Of a stretch of DNA of 64,000 bases, positions 44,214 through 54,333 are shown piece by piece. Source of the stretch: Chengkuizengella marina (GTDB lineage: Bacteria > Bacillota > Bacilli > Paenibacillales > KCTC-33759); NCBI RefSeq assembly GCF_009910845.1, contig NZ_SIJB01000030.1, positions 116,087 through 180,086 of the forward strand. The letters are read 5' to 3'. Positions within the stretch are counted from its first letter, which is position 1, and the number at the start of each line of letters is the position of its first letter. The notes below the pieces were generated by a model, which was given only the letters and a program-made list of their open reading frames with translations, searched no databases and was not told where the DNA came from. The translations under genes were made by a program, and so were the position numbers.

Positions 44214-47200
44214 ATGAAACCATACTTTTTTGATGAAAAAGAACGCTTTGTTATTAAAGATTATAACAATCAGAAGCCATTTTCTAGTTTTTTTCCTGGT
44301 ATTGCAGGAACGATGGGAATTCCACTCTGGGCTTTTTATGTAAATAGAGGTCAGGGCATCGCAAGTTTTGGAATACAAAATAAAGATAGTTCTATTATGG
44401 AGTTTTTCCCAGCGAATAAATCTTACCAGCAAATTCCTTCAACTGGATTTCGCACATTTATAAAATATCATAAAAATGACGGTAGTGGATATTATGAACC
44501 TTTCACATATCAAACAGGTGGATTGAAGTTAGAAGAAAATATGTTTATTTCACCTAATCTTCTTGAAATCGATTCCAAAAACCAAGAGGCAGGTTTACAT
44601 GTTAAAGTTAGTTATTATATATTGCCTAATGAATCATTTGCTTCACTAGTTCGTACTGTAACGATTAAAAATATTTCTCAAGAAAGTATAAAATGTGAAA
44701 TATTGGATGGAATGCCGTCTATACTTCCATACGGTATTACTGAAGAACCTTATAAAAGATTAGGGCATACCTTGAAAAGTTGGATGGATGTATACAATCT
44801 TGATCAACATATCCCTTTTTATAAACTTAGAGGAGATACCGCTGATACCGCTGCTGTTGGTGAAATTAAAGGGGGTTATTTTTATTTAAGTTTTGAAGAT
44901 GAAAACCTTATATCTCCTATTGTAGATGCAAATCTTGTATTTGGAATGAATACCTCTCTTAATAAACCTGATACCTTCTTGAAACATTCTTTAAGTGAGT
45001 TATTAAATCATCAACAAGTGACAACAAATAAAGTACCCACAGGTTTTTCTGGAGTAGAAAAGGAATTACAACCTGACCAATCCATTGAAATAAATACCCT
45101 AATAGGATTTGTTCAAGATATTGAACAAATCAATGGTCGTAAAGATGAATTATGTAAAAAGACTTATATCGATATAAAAAGAAATGAAGCTAAACAGCTT
45201 GTTAATGAATTAACAGATGACATCTCCACAAAAACTTCCTCTAGTTTGTTTGATGCTTACTGTAAACAAAATTACTTGGACAATCTACTACGTGGTGGAT
45301 ATCCTGTTACGTTTGAAACAGGTGAAAAACCACTTGTTTATCATGTTTTCTCGAGAAAACATGGTGATTTAGAAAGAGATTATAATTTTTTCTCATTAGA
45401 AGCAGGGTATTATTCACAAGGTAACGGAAATTTTCGAGATGCAAATCAAAATAGAAGAAGTGATGTGTTATTCCATCCTGAGATTCATGATTTTAATGTC
45501 AATATGTTCTTTAACTTAATTCAGACTGACGGATATAATCCTTTAGTAGTAAAGGGATGTAGTTTTACAGTTAGACAAAATCAATTAGAGGAAACTTTGA
45601 AATTTGTTGATAAAAAAGATAAAAATAAAATGCAAGTTTTCTTTTCAAATCCATTTACTCCAGGTAAACTGCTTACCAAATTAGAAAACGAAAACATCCA
45701 GTTAAGTAATTCTGCACAACAATTCTTATTAGAAGTACTTCAAAATAGTGAACAACATGTTGAGGCAGAATTTGGTGAAGGGTATTGGGTCGATCACTGG
45801 ACATATAATATGGATCTAGTGGATAGTTATCTTGCAATTTATCCAGATCATTTACAGCAATTTTTATTTGAACAAGAAACTTATACTTACTTTGATAGTC
45901 CAGCTGTTGTGTTACCAAGAGAAGATAAATACGTCTTGGTAGATGGAAAGGTACGTCAATATGATGCTATTAAAGAAGATACACAAAAAGAAGCTTTACT
46001 TCATTCAAGAAAAGAATTGCCAAATTGGGTAAGAACAAAATATGGTGAAGGTGATATTTATTATACGAATCTATATAGCAAAGCAGTATCACTAGCTTTA
46101 ATTAAATTTGCAACCTTAGATCCCTTTGGATTAGGTGTAGAGATGGAAGCGAACAAACCAGGCTGGAACGATTCTATGAACGGATTGCCAGGTTTATTTG
46201 CCTCTGGTTTTAGTGAAGCAAGCGAGTTAAAAAGATTGATTCAATTTGTGATTAACTCAAGTGAAGGAATTAATAGAACAATCAAACTTCCAGTGGAAAT
46301 GGCGGAATTGTTAACCTCTGTGGATCGTATGCTTGATGTTTATAATCAATCAGAAGAATCAGATAAGGATTACCAATATTGGGATCAGGTTTCTAAAGCT
46401 AGAGAAGAATATCGTGATCAAACGAAATATGGATTAGACGGAGCAGAAACAGAGCTGAGTGTATCTGAAATCATGCATATTTTTAAAAAGTTTATGTTAA
46501 AAATGAATGCAGGAATGAAGCGTGCTTTAGAGCTGAATGATGGAAAGTATCCTACTTATTTCTATTTTGAAGCAGAAAGTTTTGAAGAGCTCGTTGATAA
46601 AGATGGAAAACAAAAAGTAAATAAAAATCATTTACCAAATGTCAAAGTGACAAAGTTTAAACTGCATAACCTTCCTCAATTTTTGGAGGGTCCTACAAGA
46701 GCACTAAAGGTATTGGACTCCTTTGAAGAAAAGCAAAAGTTATACGAGCAAATCAAAAGTAGTGGAGTATATGATGAAAAGTTGAAAATGTATAAAGTTA
46801 ATGCATCTCTGGAAGGGTATCCTTTTGAACTAGGTAGAGTTAGAGCATTTACTGCAGGTTGGCTAGAAAATGAATCTGTTTTTATGCATATGGAATATAA
46901 GTATATTTTAGAGGTATTAAAAGCTGGTTTATACGATGAGTTCTTTGAAGATATGAAAAATGTGATGGTTCCATTTTTAGACCCTGAAGTTTATGGAAGA
47001 AGTATTATTGAGAATAGCTCATTTATCGCTAGCAGTGCAAATCCAGATGTTACACAACATGGTACAGGTTTTGTGGCAAGGTTAAGTGGATCTACAGCAG
47101 AGTTTCTATCCATGTGGCATATAATGATGGTAAACAAACAACCTTTTCAAATGGAAGGAAAGAAGCTTTGTCTAAAATTGAAGCCGATTTTACCAGGCTG

Positions 47201-47435
47201 GTTATTTGATGAAAATGGTACTGTGGAATTTAAATTTTTATCCAAATGTGATGTAACTTATATAAATAAATCGGGTAAAAATACGTATGGAACAAATGGC
47301 GTAGAAGTTAAGAAACTTGTACTGACAAAAAAAGATGGTGAACAAATCAGTTTCAAAGATGGTTCTATTCCTGATCCATTCGCTTCTATGGTTCGTGAAG
47401 GTCAAATTTCTAAAATTAATGCTTATTTAGATTAG
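44214..47435 (+). CDS. Beta-1,3-glucan / oligoglucan phosphorylase (GH161 or GH149 type)
   Basis: A 1073-residue cytoplasmic enzyme without signal peptide. It resembles the large glycoside phosphorylases related to GH94: an N-terminal beta-sandwich (about 1-330; FPGIAGTMGIPLWAFYVNRGQGIASFG) and an (alpha/alpha)6 core with FGEGYWVDHWTYNMDLVDSYL near 520 and GVEMEANKPGWNDSMNGLPGLFASG, where Asp653 in WND is the expected general acid. Size and start resemble the GH161 enzyme PapP of Paenibacillus, which shortens beta-1,3-oligoglucans with phosphate to give glucose 1-phosphate. GH149 is close and cannot be excluded by eye. GGAGG at 44204-44208 favours the ATG at 44214. It follows the regulator gene by 82 bp. 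Confidence 0.8.
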   Translation: MKPYFFDEKERFVIKDYNNQKPFSSFFPGIAGTMGIPLWAFYVNRGQGIASFGIQNKDSSIMEFFPANKSYQQIPSTGFRTFIKYHKNDGSGYYEPFTYQTGGLKLEENMFISPNLLEIDSKNQEAGLHVKVSYYILPNESFASLVRTVTIKNISQESIKCEILDGMPSILPYGITEEPYKRLGHTLKSWMDVYNLDQHIPFYKLRGDTADTAAVGEIKGGYFYLSFEDENLISPIVDANLVFGMNTSLNKPDTFLKHSLSELLNHQQVTTNKVPTGFSGVEKELQPDQSIEINTLIGFVQDIEQINGRKDELCKKTYIDIKRNEAKQLVNELTDDISTKTSSSLFDAYCKQNYLDNLLRGGYPVTFETGEKPLVYHVFSRKHGDLERDYNFFSLEAGYYSQGNGNFRDANQNRRSDVLFHPEIHDFNVNMFFNLIQTDGYNPLVVKGCSFTVRQNQLEETLKFVDKKDKNKMQVFFSNPFTPGKLLTKLENENIQLSNSAQQFLLEVLQNSEQHVEAEFGEGYWVDHWTYNMDLVDSYLAIYPDHLQQFLFEQETYTYFDSPAVVLPREDKYVLVDGKVRQYDAIKEDTQKEALLHSRKELPNWVRTKYGEGDIYYTNLYSKAVSLALIKFATLDPFGLGVEMEANKPGWNDSMNGLPGLFASGFSEASELKRLIQFVINSSEGINRTIKLPVEMAELLTSVDRMLDVYNQSEESDKDYQYWDQVSKAREEYRDQTKYGLDGAETELSVSEIMHIFKKFMLKMNAGMKRALELNDGKYPTYFYFEAESFEELVDKDGKQKVNKNHLPNVKVTKFKLHNLPQFLEGPTRALKVLDSFEEKQKLYEQIKSSGVYDEKLKMYKVNASLEGYPFELGRVRAFTAGWLENESVFMHMEYKYILEVLKAGLYDEFFEDMKNVMVPFLDPEVYGRSIIENSSFIASSANPDVTQHGTGFVARLSGSTAEFLSMWHIMMVNKQPFQMEGKKLCLKLKPILPGWLFDENGTVEFKFLSKCDVTYINKSGKNTYGTNGVEVKKLVLTKKDGEQISFKDGSIPDPFASMVREGQISKINAYLD

Positions 47436-47502
47436 ATTTATAGCTCCAAAAAGTTTTTCCTGTATTCTGGAGTATTATTATAACAGAAAGTAGAGGATCA
47501 AA

Positions 47503-50076
47503 TTGAAAAAACGAGGTTTAGTCATATCTTCTTTAGTCGTTATTATCATAATTGGTATCGTTTTCTACTTTATTCAAAAAAATGATAACAATGGATTTCA
47601 ACCAAAAGCTTCAAAAGGAACAATCCATGGTACGACGGCTGTAACTGTAGATTTCGATGAAACCATTCATCATTTAGCAGTTCAGGTTTCAAGTGAATCA
47701 TTTTCTGAGCCTGATTCAGGAGAAGTAGTGCCTACTCATCGCACTGTTTCAAACCCTTATCTTCCAGGAACCGATATTTCTGGTGTAGATGCGAAAACAA
47801 ATAAGTATGTAGGAGTTTTTCTAGCGGATGAAAATAACAAAATTATAGATTTTAAGGAACTAAAATTATCAAAAGGAAAAGTCCAGACTGAAAAATGGAA
47901 ATTGGTATGGGAAGATGAGTTTGAGGAAGAGGAAATTAATGTAAGTAAGTGGAACTTCATCCAAGGTGGTGGAGGTTATGGTAATCATGAATTACAGCAT
48001 TATACAAACCGTAAAGAAAATGCACGTATTGAAGATGGTAAATTAATTATTGAAGCACATGCAGAAAATTTTGGTGCTGAACAATATACTTCTGCTAAGT
48101 TAACAACAGAGGGAAAAGGCGACTGGAAATACGGACGGTTTGAAATTAGAGCCAAATCACCTGAAGGACAAGGGATTTGGCCTGCGATATGGATGATGCC
48201 TACGGATTATCAAGTTTACAATATTTGGCCTTCATCCGGTGAAATTGATATTTTTGAGTTGGTAGGACATGATCCTTACACTGTACATGGTACATTACAT
48301 TACGGTGTTCCACATACTTATACAGGTGAATCTTATCAACTGCCAGATGAGAAGAAGTTTAGTGATGATTACCATACTTATACAATGGAATGGGTACCTG
48401 GAGAAATAAGATGGTATGTAGACGATGTTCTATTTTCAAAGCAAAATGATTGGTTTTCCAAAGATCCAAACAATCCAGAAAATTATACGTATCCCGCACC
48501 ATATGATCGAGCGTTTTATTTACAATTAAATTTAGCAGTTGGTGGAGACTGGCCTGGATATCCAGACAATACGACAGTATTCCCTCAGCAATTTTTAATC
48601 GATTATGTAAGGGTGTATGAATTAGACGGAGAATATAGAGAATCAGGTAGTCGACCTGAACCTTCTCCTTATGAATCCCAAACAACTAGAGATGGAAGAG
48701 AACCATTAGAAGATGGAAATTATGTATATAATGGCTCTTTTGAGGATGAGTTATCAAATTGGGAATTTCAACCCTATGAGCCGAAAACACAATTTGGGGG
48801 TGAAGGTAAAGTTACCGTTGTTGATGGAGAATTAAACACAGTGATTCAGAAACAGGGAGAAGCACCTTGGGCAATACAACTAGTACAAACACAAATACCA
48901 ATGGAAAAAAATGAACGTTACACTCTTTCATTTGATGCTAGATCTTCTGGAAATCGTCAAATGATGGTAAATGTCTCAGGTCCAGATCGAAATTTCTCTC
49001 GTTATTTTCAGGACACGAACGTTTCTTTAGATGAAAATATGCAGCATTATGAATTTACATTTGATATGGTTCAAGATTCCGATATGAATGCTCGTATTGA
49101 ATTTAATATGGGGCAGGTCTCTACCTTACCTGTATGGATTGATAATGTTAAACTTGTTAAAAAGCAAAAGGATCCAAATGAAACAAAAACAATTCTTCCT
49201 ACAGGAAACTATATTTATAATGGAACATTTGATCAAGGTGATCAACGTTTAGCATTTTGGGAATTCACAAGCCAAAATGGAGTAGATGCAAGGGCAACTG
49301 TAGGGGTTGAACTTGAAGAACGAGAACTGCAAGTAAAGATCAATGAGACAGGAGATTCACTTGAATCCATACGTTTAACTCAAACTTCTCTTAACATGGA
49401 AAAAGGAAAAACATATTTACTCTCCTTTGACGCACGTGCAGAACAAAAACGACTGATTGGTGTTCAAATAACGGATAAAACACAACAAACTGCTTATGCT
49501 TCAAATACATTTGATTTGGTAAGAGAAACTCAGTCAAATCGGTTAATATTTAAAATGGAAAATAAAACAGACGATCAATCACAACTTCATTTTCTATTCG
49601 GCAGTCAAAAAAATGCAGTATTTTTAGATAATATATTGTTAAAAGAACTATTACCACCAACATTATTGGAAGAACATGTTGTAATTAGAGCCAAAGAGTA
49701 TTATGACATGAAGGGAGTCGTTATTGAAGGTGAGACGGTTGGTTTTATTGAAGAAGGGGACTGGATGCAATATGTCATAGATGTAAAGGAAGCAGGAGAT
49801 TATAATATTTCTTACTTTGCTGCATCAGAAAGAGATGACGGCAAAGTAACGATGTTAGCCAAATCAGGTAGTGTGTTTACTCAAAATCTAGAATCGGGTG
49901 AATATTTGGAAAGTGATTCTGATCACCAAACATCCATTCAAGTAGAAAATACAGGAGGCTGGCAGTCGTATCGCTCAATGAATGATACGATAACTTTAGA
50001 TAGAGGAGTTCAGACGATTCAGATTTATGCTCCAAATGTCAATTTACATTGGTTTAGTCTAAGGAAAGAAAAGTGA
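47503..50076 (+). CDS. Membrane-anchored GH16 endo-beta-1,3-glucanase (laminarinase)
   Basis: An 857-residue enzyme. An N-terminal membrane span (about 5-25) lacks a clear cleavage site, so it is probably anchored. Residues about 30-128 form a module of unknown type (KGTIHGTTAVTVDF, IHHLAVQVSS). The GH16 domain is about 131-378, with nucleophile Glu247, Asp249 and acid/base Glu252 in GEIDIFELVG. Two CBM4/9-like jelly-roll modules (about 400-560 and 563-720, each beginning GNYxYNGxF) and a CBM6-like module (about 725-857, GFIEEGDWMQYVIDV) follow. It is a paralogue of the next gene with the same layout but without the last two modules. TTG start; AGAGGATC is a weak ribosome site. Confidence 0.88.
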   Translation: MKKRGLVISSLVVIIIIGIVFYFIQKNDNNGFQPKASKGTIHGTTAVTVDFDETIHHLAVQVSSESFSEPDSGEVVPTHRTVSNPYLPGTDISGVDAKTNKYVGVFLADENNKIIDFKELKLSKGKVQTEKWKLVWEDEFEEEEINVSKWNFIQGGGGYGNHELQHYTNRKENARIEDGKLIIEAHAENFGAEQYTSAKLTTEGKGDWKYGRFEIRAKSPEGQGIWPAIWMMPTDYQVYNIWPSSGEIDIFELVGHDPYTVHGTLHYGVPHTYTGESYQLPDEKKFSDDYHTYTMEWVPGEIRWYVDDVLFSKQNDWFSKDPNNPENYTYPAPYDRAFYLQLNLAVGGDWPGYPDNTTVFPQQFLIDYVRVYELDGEYRESGSRPEPSPYESQTTRDGREPLEDGNYVYNGSFEDELSNWEFQPYEPKTQFGGEGKVTVVDGELNTVIQKQGEAPWAIQLVQTQIPMEKNERYTLSFDARSSGNRQMMVNVSGPDRNFSRYFQDTNVSLDENMQHYEFTFDMVQDSDMNARIEFNMGQVSTLPVWIDNVKLVKKQKDPNETKTILPTGNYIYNGTFDQGDQRLAFWEFTSQNGVDARATVGVELEERELQVKINETGDSLESIRLTQTSLNMEKGKTYLLSFDARAEQKRLIGVQITDKTQQTAYASNTFDLVRETQSNRLIFKMENKTDDQSQLHFLFGSQKNAVFLDNILLKELLPPTLLEEHVVIRAKEYYDMKGVVIEGETVGFIEEGDWMQYVIDVKEAGDYNISYFAASERDDGKVTMLAKSGSVFTQNLESGEYLESDSDHQTSIQVENTGGWQSYRSMNDTITLDRGVQTIQIYAPNVNLHWFSLRKEK

Positions 50077-50173
50077 GAAATTAGTGAATTTTTGATGGAA
50101 ATTAGGTGACTTGTTTGAAGGGGCTTATCATTTAAGAGATTAGTTATTGACAATCTTTTGTGAACAGATTTAT

Positions 50174-50210
50174 TATTGAGGAAGGGAGAAATATACTTCC
50201 TTCCTCAATA
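50174..50210 (+). terminator. Probable terminator after first GH16 gene
   Basis: Twelve-base arms TATTGAGGAAGG and CCTTCCTCAATA flank a 13-nt loop. No strong T run follows, so it may instead protect or process RNA. It is in the 446-bp gap between the GH16 genes, which otherwise holds the cre-like sites and the promoter region. Confidence 0.55.
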
Positions 50211-50346
50211 TATAGTTCTAAATCAAAGAGTAATTTAACCTCATATTTACTCTTTATCTCCATATTGGTAACGTTTTCTATTAAAATAAATGATGAATAA
50301 AAAAAGATATTGCAGTTTCTTTGATAAATGATAAATTATCTAAAAT

Positions 50347-50360
50347 GGAAACGATTTCAT
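50347..50360 (+). promoter_or_regulatory. cre-like site upstream of the secreted GH16 gene
   Basis: TGGAAACGATTTCA matches TGWAANCGNTNWCA at 13 of 14 positions. A weaker related sequence, TGGTAACGTTTTCT, lies at 50266-50279 (11 of 14). CcpA control is inferred. Confidence 0.55.
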
Positions 50361-50522
50361 AAACAATTTCAATATTTATATAAATTTATTTTTTGAAAGG
50401 GGTGATACTTTTTAAGAATCCATTTAGATTTCGTAGTTGTCTTTCGAATTTAGTAGATAGTAAACCAAGTTGTTTTAATCTATGAGTATGCACTTATTCT
50501 AATATTAAAGGAGAGAGTTCAT

Positions 50523-53500
50523 TTGAAGAAAATATTACCCCTTTTACTAGTTTTAATGATGGTGTTAAGTAGTTTCCAAATTGCATTTGCTGAAAAGAAA
50601 GGGAATGGAAATGACACACCTGCTACGAATAACTTTAATCCCAGAGCTTCTAAAGGTCAGTTGCATGGTTCAACTGAAGTGGATGTAAAAATTGATGAAA
50701 GCGTACATCATTTGGCTGTACAAGTTTCCAGCCAGCCGATAGAAACACCAAATGCAGGGGATGATGTACCTACCGACTTTTCTATTAAAAACCCATATAC
50801 ACCACTTGATGATATTTCAGGTGTGGATGCAGAGATCAATAAATACCTAGCTGTTTATTTAGCGGATGATAAAAATAAAGTCGTAGATTTTAAATTACTT
50901 AAACTTACAAAAGGTAAAATTCAAAAAGAAAAATGGAATCTAGTTTGGGAAGATAACTTTGATGGACAAGCAATAGACGAAACAAAATGGAACTTCATCC
51001 AAGGTGGTGGAGGGTACGGAAATAATGAACTTCAAAACTATACAAATCGTGAAAAGAATGCACGAGTAGAAGATGGTCTACTCATTCTTGAAGCACATGA
51101 AGAAAATTTTGATGGAAATGAGTATACTTCTGCTAAGTTAACTACTGAAGGAAAAGGTGATTGGACTTACGGTAAGTATGAGTTTAGAGCGAAAATGCCA
51201 GAGGGACAAGGGATATGGCCTGCGATTTGGATGATGCCTACAGATTATGGAGTCTATGATATTTGGCCGTCATCAGGAGAAATTGATATTATGGAATTTT
51301 TAGGACATGATCCTTATACCGTTTATGGAACGCTTCACTATGGGGTGCCGTGGACTCATACGGGTCAGTCTTTCCAACTGCCAAGTGGAGAAAGTTTTGT
51401 TGATGATTATCATACATTCACATTAGAATGGGAACCAGGTGAAATGAGATGGTACGTCGACGGGATTTTATTCTCTACTCAAAATGATTGGTTCTCTAAA
51501 GACCCACAAGGAGCAGACAATTTCACTTATCCAGCACCATATGACAGAGATTTTTATATTCAAATGAACTTAGCTGTTGGAGGGAACTGGCCAGGTTATC
51601 CTGATGAAACGACTGTATTTCCACAGCAATTTTTAATAGATTATGTTCGCGTATATGAATTAGACGGGGAATATAGAGAAGCTGGTGAAAGACCAGGTCC
51701 ATCACCTTATGGCAACAATGATTCTGAAGGAAGAGAACCATTAGAAGATGGAAATTATATTTATAATGGTGAATTTGATAATAATTTAACTTATTGGGAT
51801 TTCCAACCTTTTGATCCAGATGATTTATTTGGTGGTGAAGGTGAGGTTTCTGTAGTTGATGGTGTATTGAATGCAACCATCACAAGTGCAGGGGATGCAC
51901 TATGGGCTATACAATTTGTTCAACCAAATCTACCAATTGAAAATGGTGAAAGATATAAGTATTCCTTTGATGCATGGTCTACAGGGGATCGTTCTATGAT
52001 GGTTAATGTATCTGGACCAGATAATAATTTTGCTCGTTATTTGCAAGATGCAACGATCGAATTAACAGATACACCTCAACATTTTGAGTTTGTTTTTGAC
52101 ATGGTTCAACCGACGGACTTCAATGCACGTACTGAATTTAATATGGGGCAAGCTTCAACACTTCCAGTTTTCATAGATAATGTGCGATTAGAAAAAATTG
52201 AAAAGGATCCAAATGCTTCTAAGGAAGTATTACCTGATGGCAACTATATATATAACGGAACATTTGATCAAGGAACGGATCGATTAGGATTCTGGGAGTT
52301 AACTACAGATCATACTGCAGACGCCACTGCTTCAGTGAATAGTGAAATCTATTATCGTGAACTCTATGTTTCTATTGATGAAGCAGGAACTTCATCTGAT
52401 TCTATTGCTATAAGTCAAAACCATTTAAACATAGAAGAGAACCAAAGTTATATTGTTTCTTTTGATGCACGAGCAATAGAAGAAAGATCAATTGAAATTC
52501 AATTAACGAATGCTGATCAAACTGAAATTTATATGAATGAATCCATTGATTTATCAACAATGACACAAGAATACTCAAAAATATTTAGAATGAATAATAC
52601 AACAGATGAACATGCATTGTTCCAGTTTTTATTCGGAAATCATGATCCAGGTGTTTACATTGATAATGTAACAATGAAAGCCATTTCTCCACCAAAAGAT
52701 GTTGCTGGAAATATACAAATTGAAGCGGAAGACTATGTTAGTATGTATGGTGTGATCGCTGAAAATGATGGTCAAACCATTGGTTTTATTGATGAAGGAG
52801 ATTGGTTGCAATACGCTATAGACGTTGAAGAAGCTGGCGAATATGTTATTTCATACTCTGTTGCGTCTAACGTAGATACAGGGAATTTGACTTTGTTAAC
52901 AAAAATGGGAAGTGCATATACCGGTGAATTGGAATTTAATGATGAAATAACAGAAGCTGAAGCTGATGGTGTATATTACATGGATATTGCTAGCACTGGT
53001 GGATGGAATAACTGGGGTATAGTAACGCAAACCGTTCATTTAGAAGAAGGTGTACAAACCCTTCAAATTGCATCACCAGGAGTGAATTTGGATTGGTTTA
53101 CGATTTCAACTGAAAGCCAAAGTCAAGGTGAAGATTTAATTGTTAATGGTACGTTTGATTCCGTTGTTGAACCCACTTTTGCTTGGTGGGGAGATCAATG
53201 GAATGGGTATGCTGAAGGTGAAGCCTCAATAGAAGATGGTTTACTTAAAGTTCATCTTGAAAGTTTAGGAGCACAACCTTTCATTCCACAAGTTGTTCAA
53301 GAAGGATTGCCATTTATTAGTGGACAAACCTATACAGTAAGTTTTGATGCGAAATCTACCTCACCTAAAACGATAAACGTAAATGTTGGCAGAGGGTTGG
53401 ATGCAGCCCCTTGGTTTATTCCATATGTAGATACACAACAGGTACAATTAAATGATGAACTGCAAACCTATCAGTTTACATTTACAATGAACGAAGCTTC

Positions 53501-54095
53501 TTATGACAATGGAAAGATCGTATTTGAATTAGGACCCATTGATGGAGAAGCAGTTGCAGGTGATGTATATTTTGATAATCTAAGTATTAAAAGAGATATT
53601 ATTCAAAATGGACATTTCAGCTCTTCCATTGAATCATGGCAAGCTTGGTGGGGAGATCAATGGGCTGGATATGCAGTTGGAGAAATGAATGCAGTTGATG
53701 GACTACTGGTTATTGATATTGAGCAGACAGGGGATCAATCCTATAGTCCACAAGTTTTCCAAGATGGTTTATATTTTGAAAATGGAAAAACCTATACAGT
53801 TTCCTTTGATGCAAGCTCAAGTGAAGCAAGGCAAATGAATGTAAACATAGGGAAAGAATTAACAGAAGCACCATGGTTTATTCCATACGCTGCTACACAA
53901 GTCATCAATTTAAGTACAGATCAAGAAAATTATCATTTTACTTTTACAATGAATGAGGACACTTACAATAATGGGAAGATCGTTTTTGAATTAGGGAACA
54001 TTGCTGGTCAGGCTATCCCTGCAACAATTAACTTAGATAACGTGAGTATTATTGAAGGTGTCTTAAATGGTGAAGGTGATTCTGTTTTAGAATGA
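50523..54095 (+). CDS. Secreted multimodular GH16 endo-beta-1,3-glucanase (laminarinase)
   Basis: A 1190-residue secreted enzyme. Signal peptide 1-23 (ending SFQIAFA). An unknown module at about 38-133 (KGQLHGSTEVDVKIDESVHHLAVQVSS) matches the one in the upstream paralogue. GH16 is about 137-384, with Glu253, Asp255 and Glu258 in GEIDIMEFLG. Then come two CBM4/9-like modules (about 405-565, 570-730), a CBM6-like module (about 735-870; GFIDEGDWLQYAIDV) and two more CBM4/9-like modules (about 874-1022 and 1024-1175), which are near copies of each other (AWWGDQWxGYAxGE). It should release laminari-oligosaccharides outside the cell. TTG start with AAGGAGAG upstream. Confidence 0.9.
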   Translation: MKKILPLLLVLMMVLSSFQIAFAEKKGNGNDTPATNNFNPRASKGQLHGSTEVDVKIDESVHHLAVQVSSQPIETPNAGDDVPTDFSIKNPYTPLDDISGVDAEINKYLAVYLADDKNKVVDFKLLKLTKGKIQKEKWNLVWEDNFDGQAIDETKWNFIQGGGGYGNNELQNYTNREKNARVEDGLLILEAHEENFDGNEYTSAKLTTEGKGDWTYGKYEFRAKMPEGQGIWPAIWMMPTDYGVYDIWPSSGEIDIMEFLGHDPYTVYGTLHYGVPWTHTGQSFQLPSGESFVDDYHTFTLEWEPGEMRWYVDGILFSTQNDWFSKDPQGADNFTYPAPYDRDFYIQMNLAVGGNWPGYPDETTVFPQQFLIDYVRVYELDGEYREAGERPGPSPYGNNDSEGREPLEDGNYIYNGEFDNNLTYWDFQPFDPDDLFGGEGEVSVVDGVLNATITSAGDALWAIQFVQPNLPIENGERYKYSFDAWSTGDRSMMVNVSGPDNNFARYLQDATIELTDTPQHFEFVFDMVQPTDFNARTEFNMGQASTLPVFIDNVRLEKIEKDPNASKEVLPDGNYIYNGTFDQGTDRLGFWELTTDHTADATASVNSEIYYRELYVSIDEAGTSSDSIAISQNHLNIEENQSYIVSFDARAIEERSIEIQLTNADQTEIYMNESIDLSTMTQEYSKIFRMNNTTDEHALFQFLFGNHDPGVYIDNVTMKAISPPKDVAGNIQIEAEDYVSMYGVIAENDGQTIGFIDEGDWLQYAIDVEEAGEYVISYSVASNVDTGNLTLLTKMGSAYTGELEFNDEITEAEADGVYYMDIASTGGWNNWGIVTQTVHLEEGVQTLQIASPGVNLDWFTISTESQSQGEDLIVNGTFDSVVEPTFAWWGDQWNGYAEGEASIEDGLLKVHLESLGAQPFIPQVVQEGLPFISGQTYTVSFDAKSTSPKTINVNVGRGLDAAPWFIPYVDTQQVQLNDELQTYQFTFTMNEASYDNGKIVFELGPIDGEAVAGDVYFDNLSIKRDIIQNGHFSSSIESWQAWWGDQWAGYAVGEMNAVDGLLVIDIEQTGDQSYSPQVFQDGLYFENGKTYTVSFDASSSEARQMNVNIGKELTEAPWFIPYAATQVINLSTDQENYHFTFTMNEDTYNNGKIVFELGNIAGQAIPATINLDNVSIIEGVLNGEGDSVLE

Positions 54096-54175
54096 TGCAG
54101 AATAGGGATGAAGAATCAGCAGTAAATAAAGAATGAAAAGTGATGATTTTAAGACATAAATAAATGATGAATAAC

Positions 54176-54216
54176 CCTAACCAATTGCAGATTATTTGTG
54201 TAAAGGTTAGGTTTTT
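54176..54216 (+). terminator. Terminator after the secreted GH16 gene
   Basis: CCTAACC and GGTTAGG arms around a 22-nt loop, followed by TTTTT. Confidence 0.75.
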
Positions 54217-54333
54217 CATCTAGTTACAAATTGTGGAATAGCAATTTCAATATAAATTGGATAAAATGAAAAGGAAATGAATCTAACATAACCAATGAAA
54301 GTTTTATTTAGATCTATACAGGAGGTTATTACT

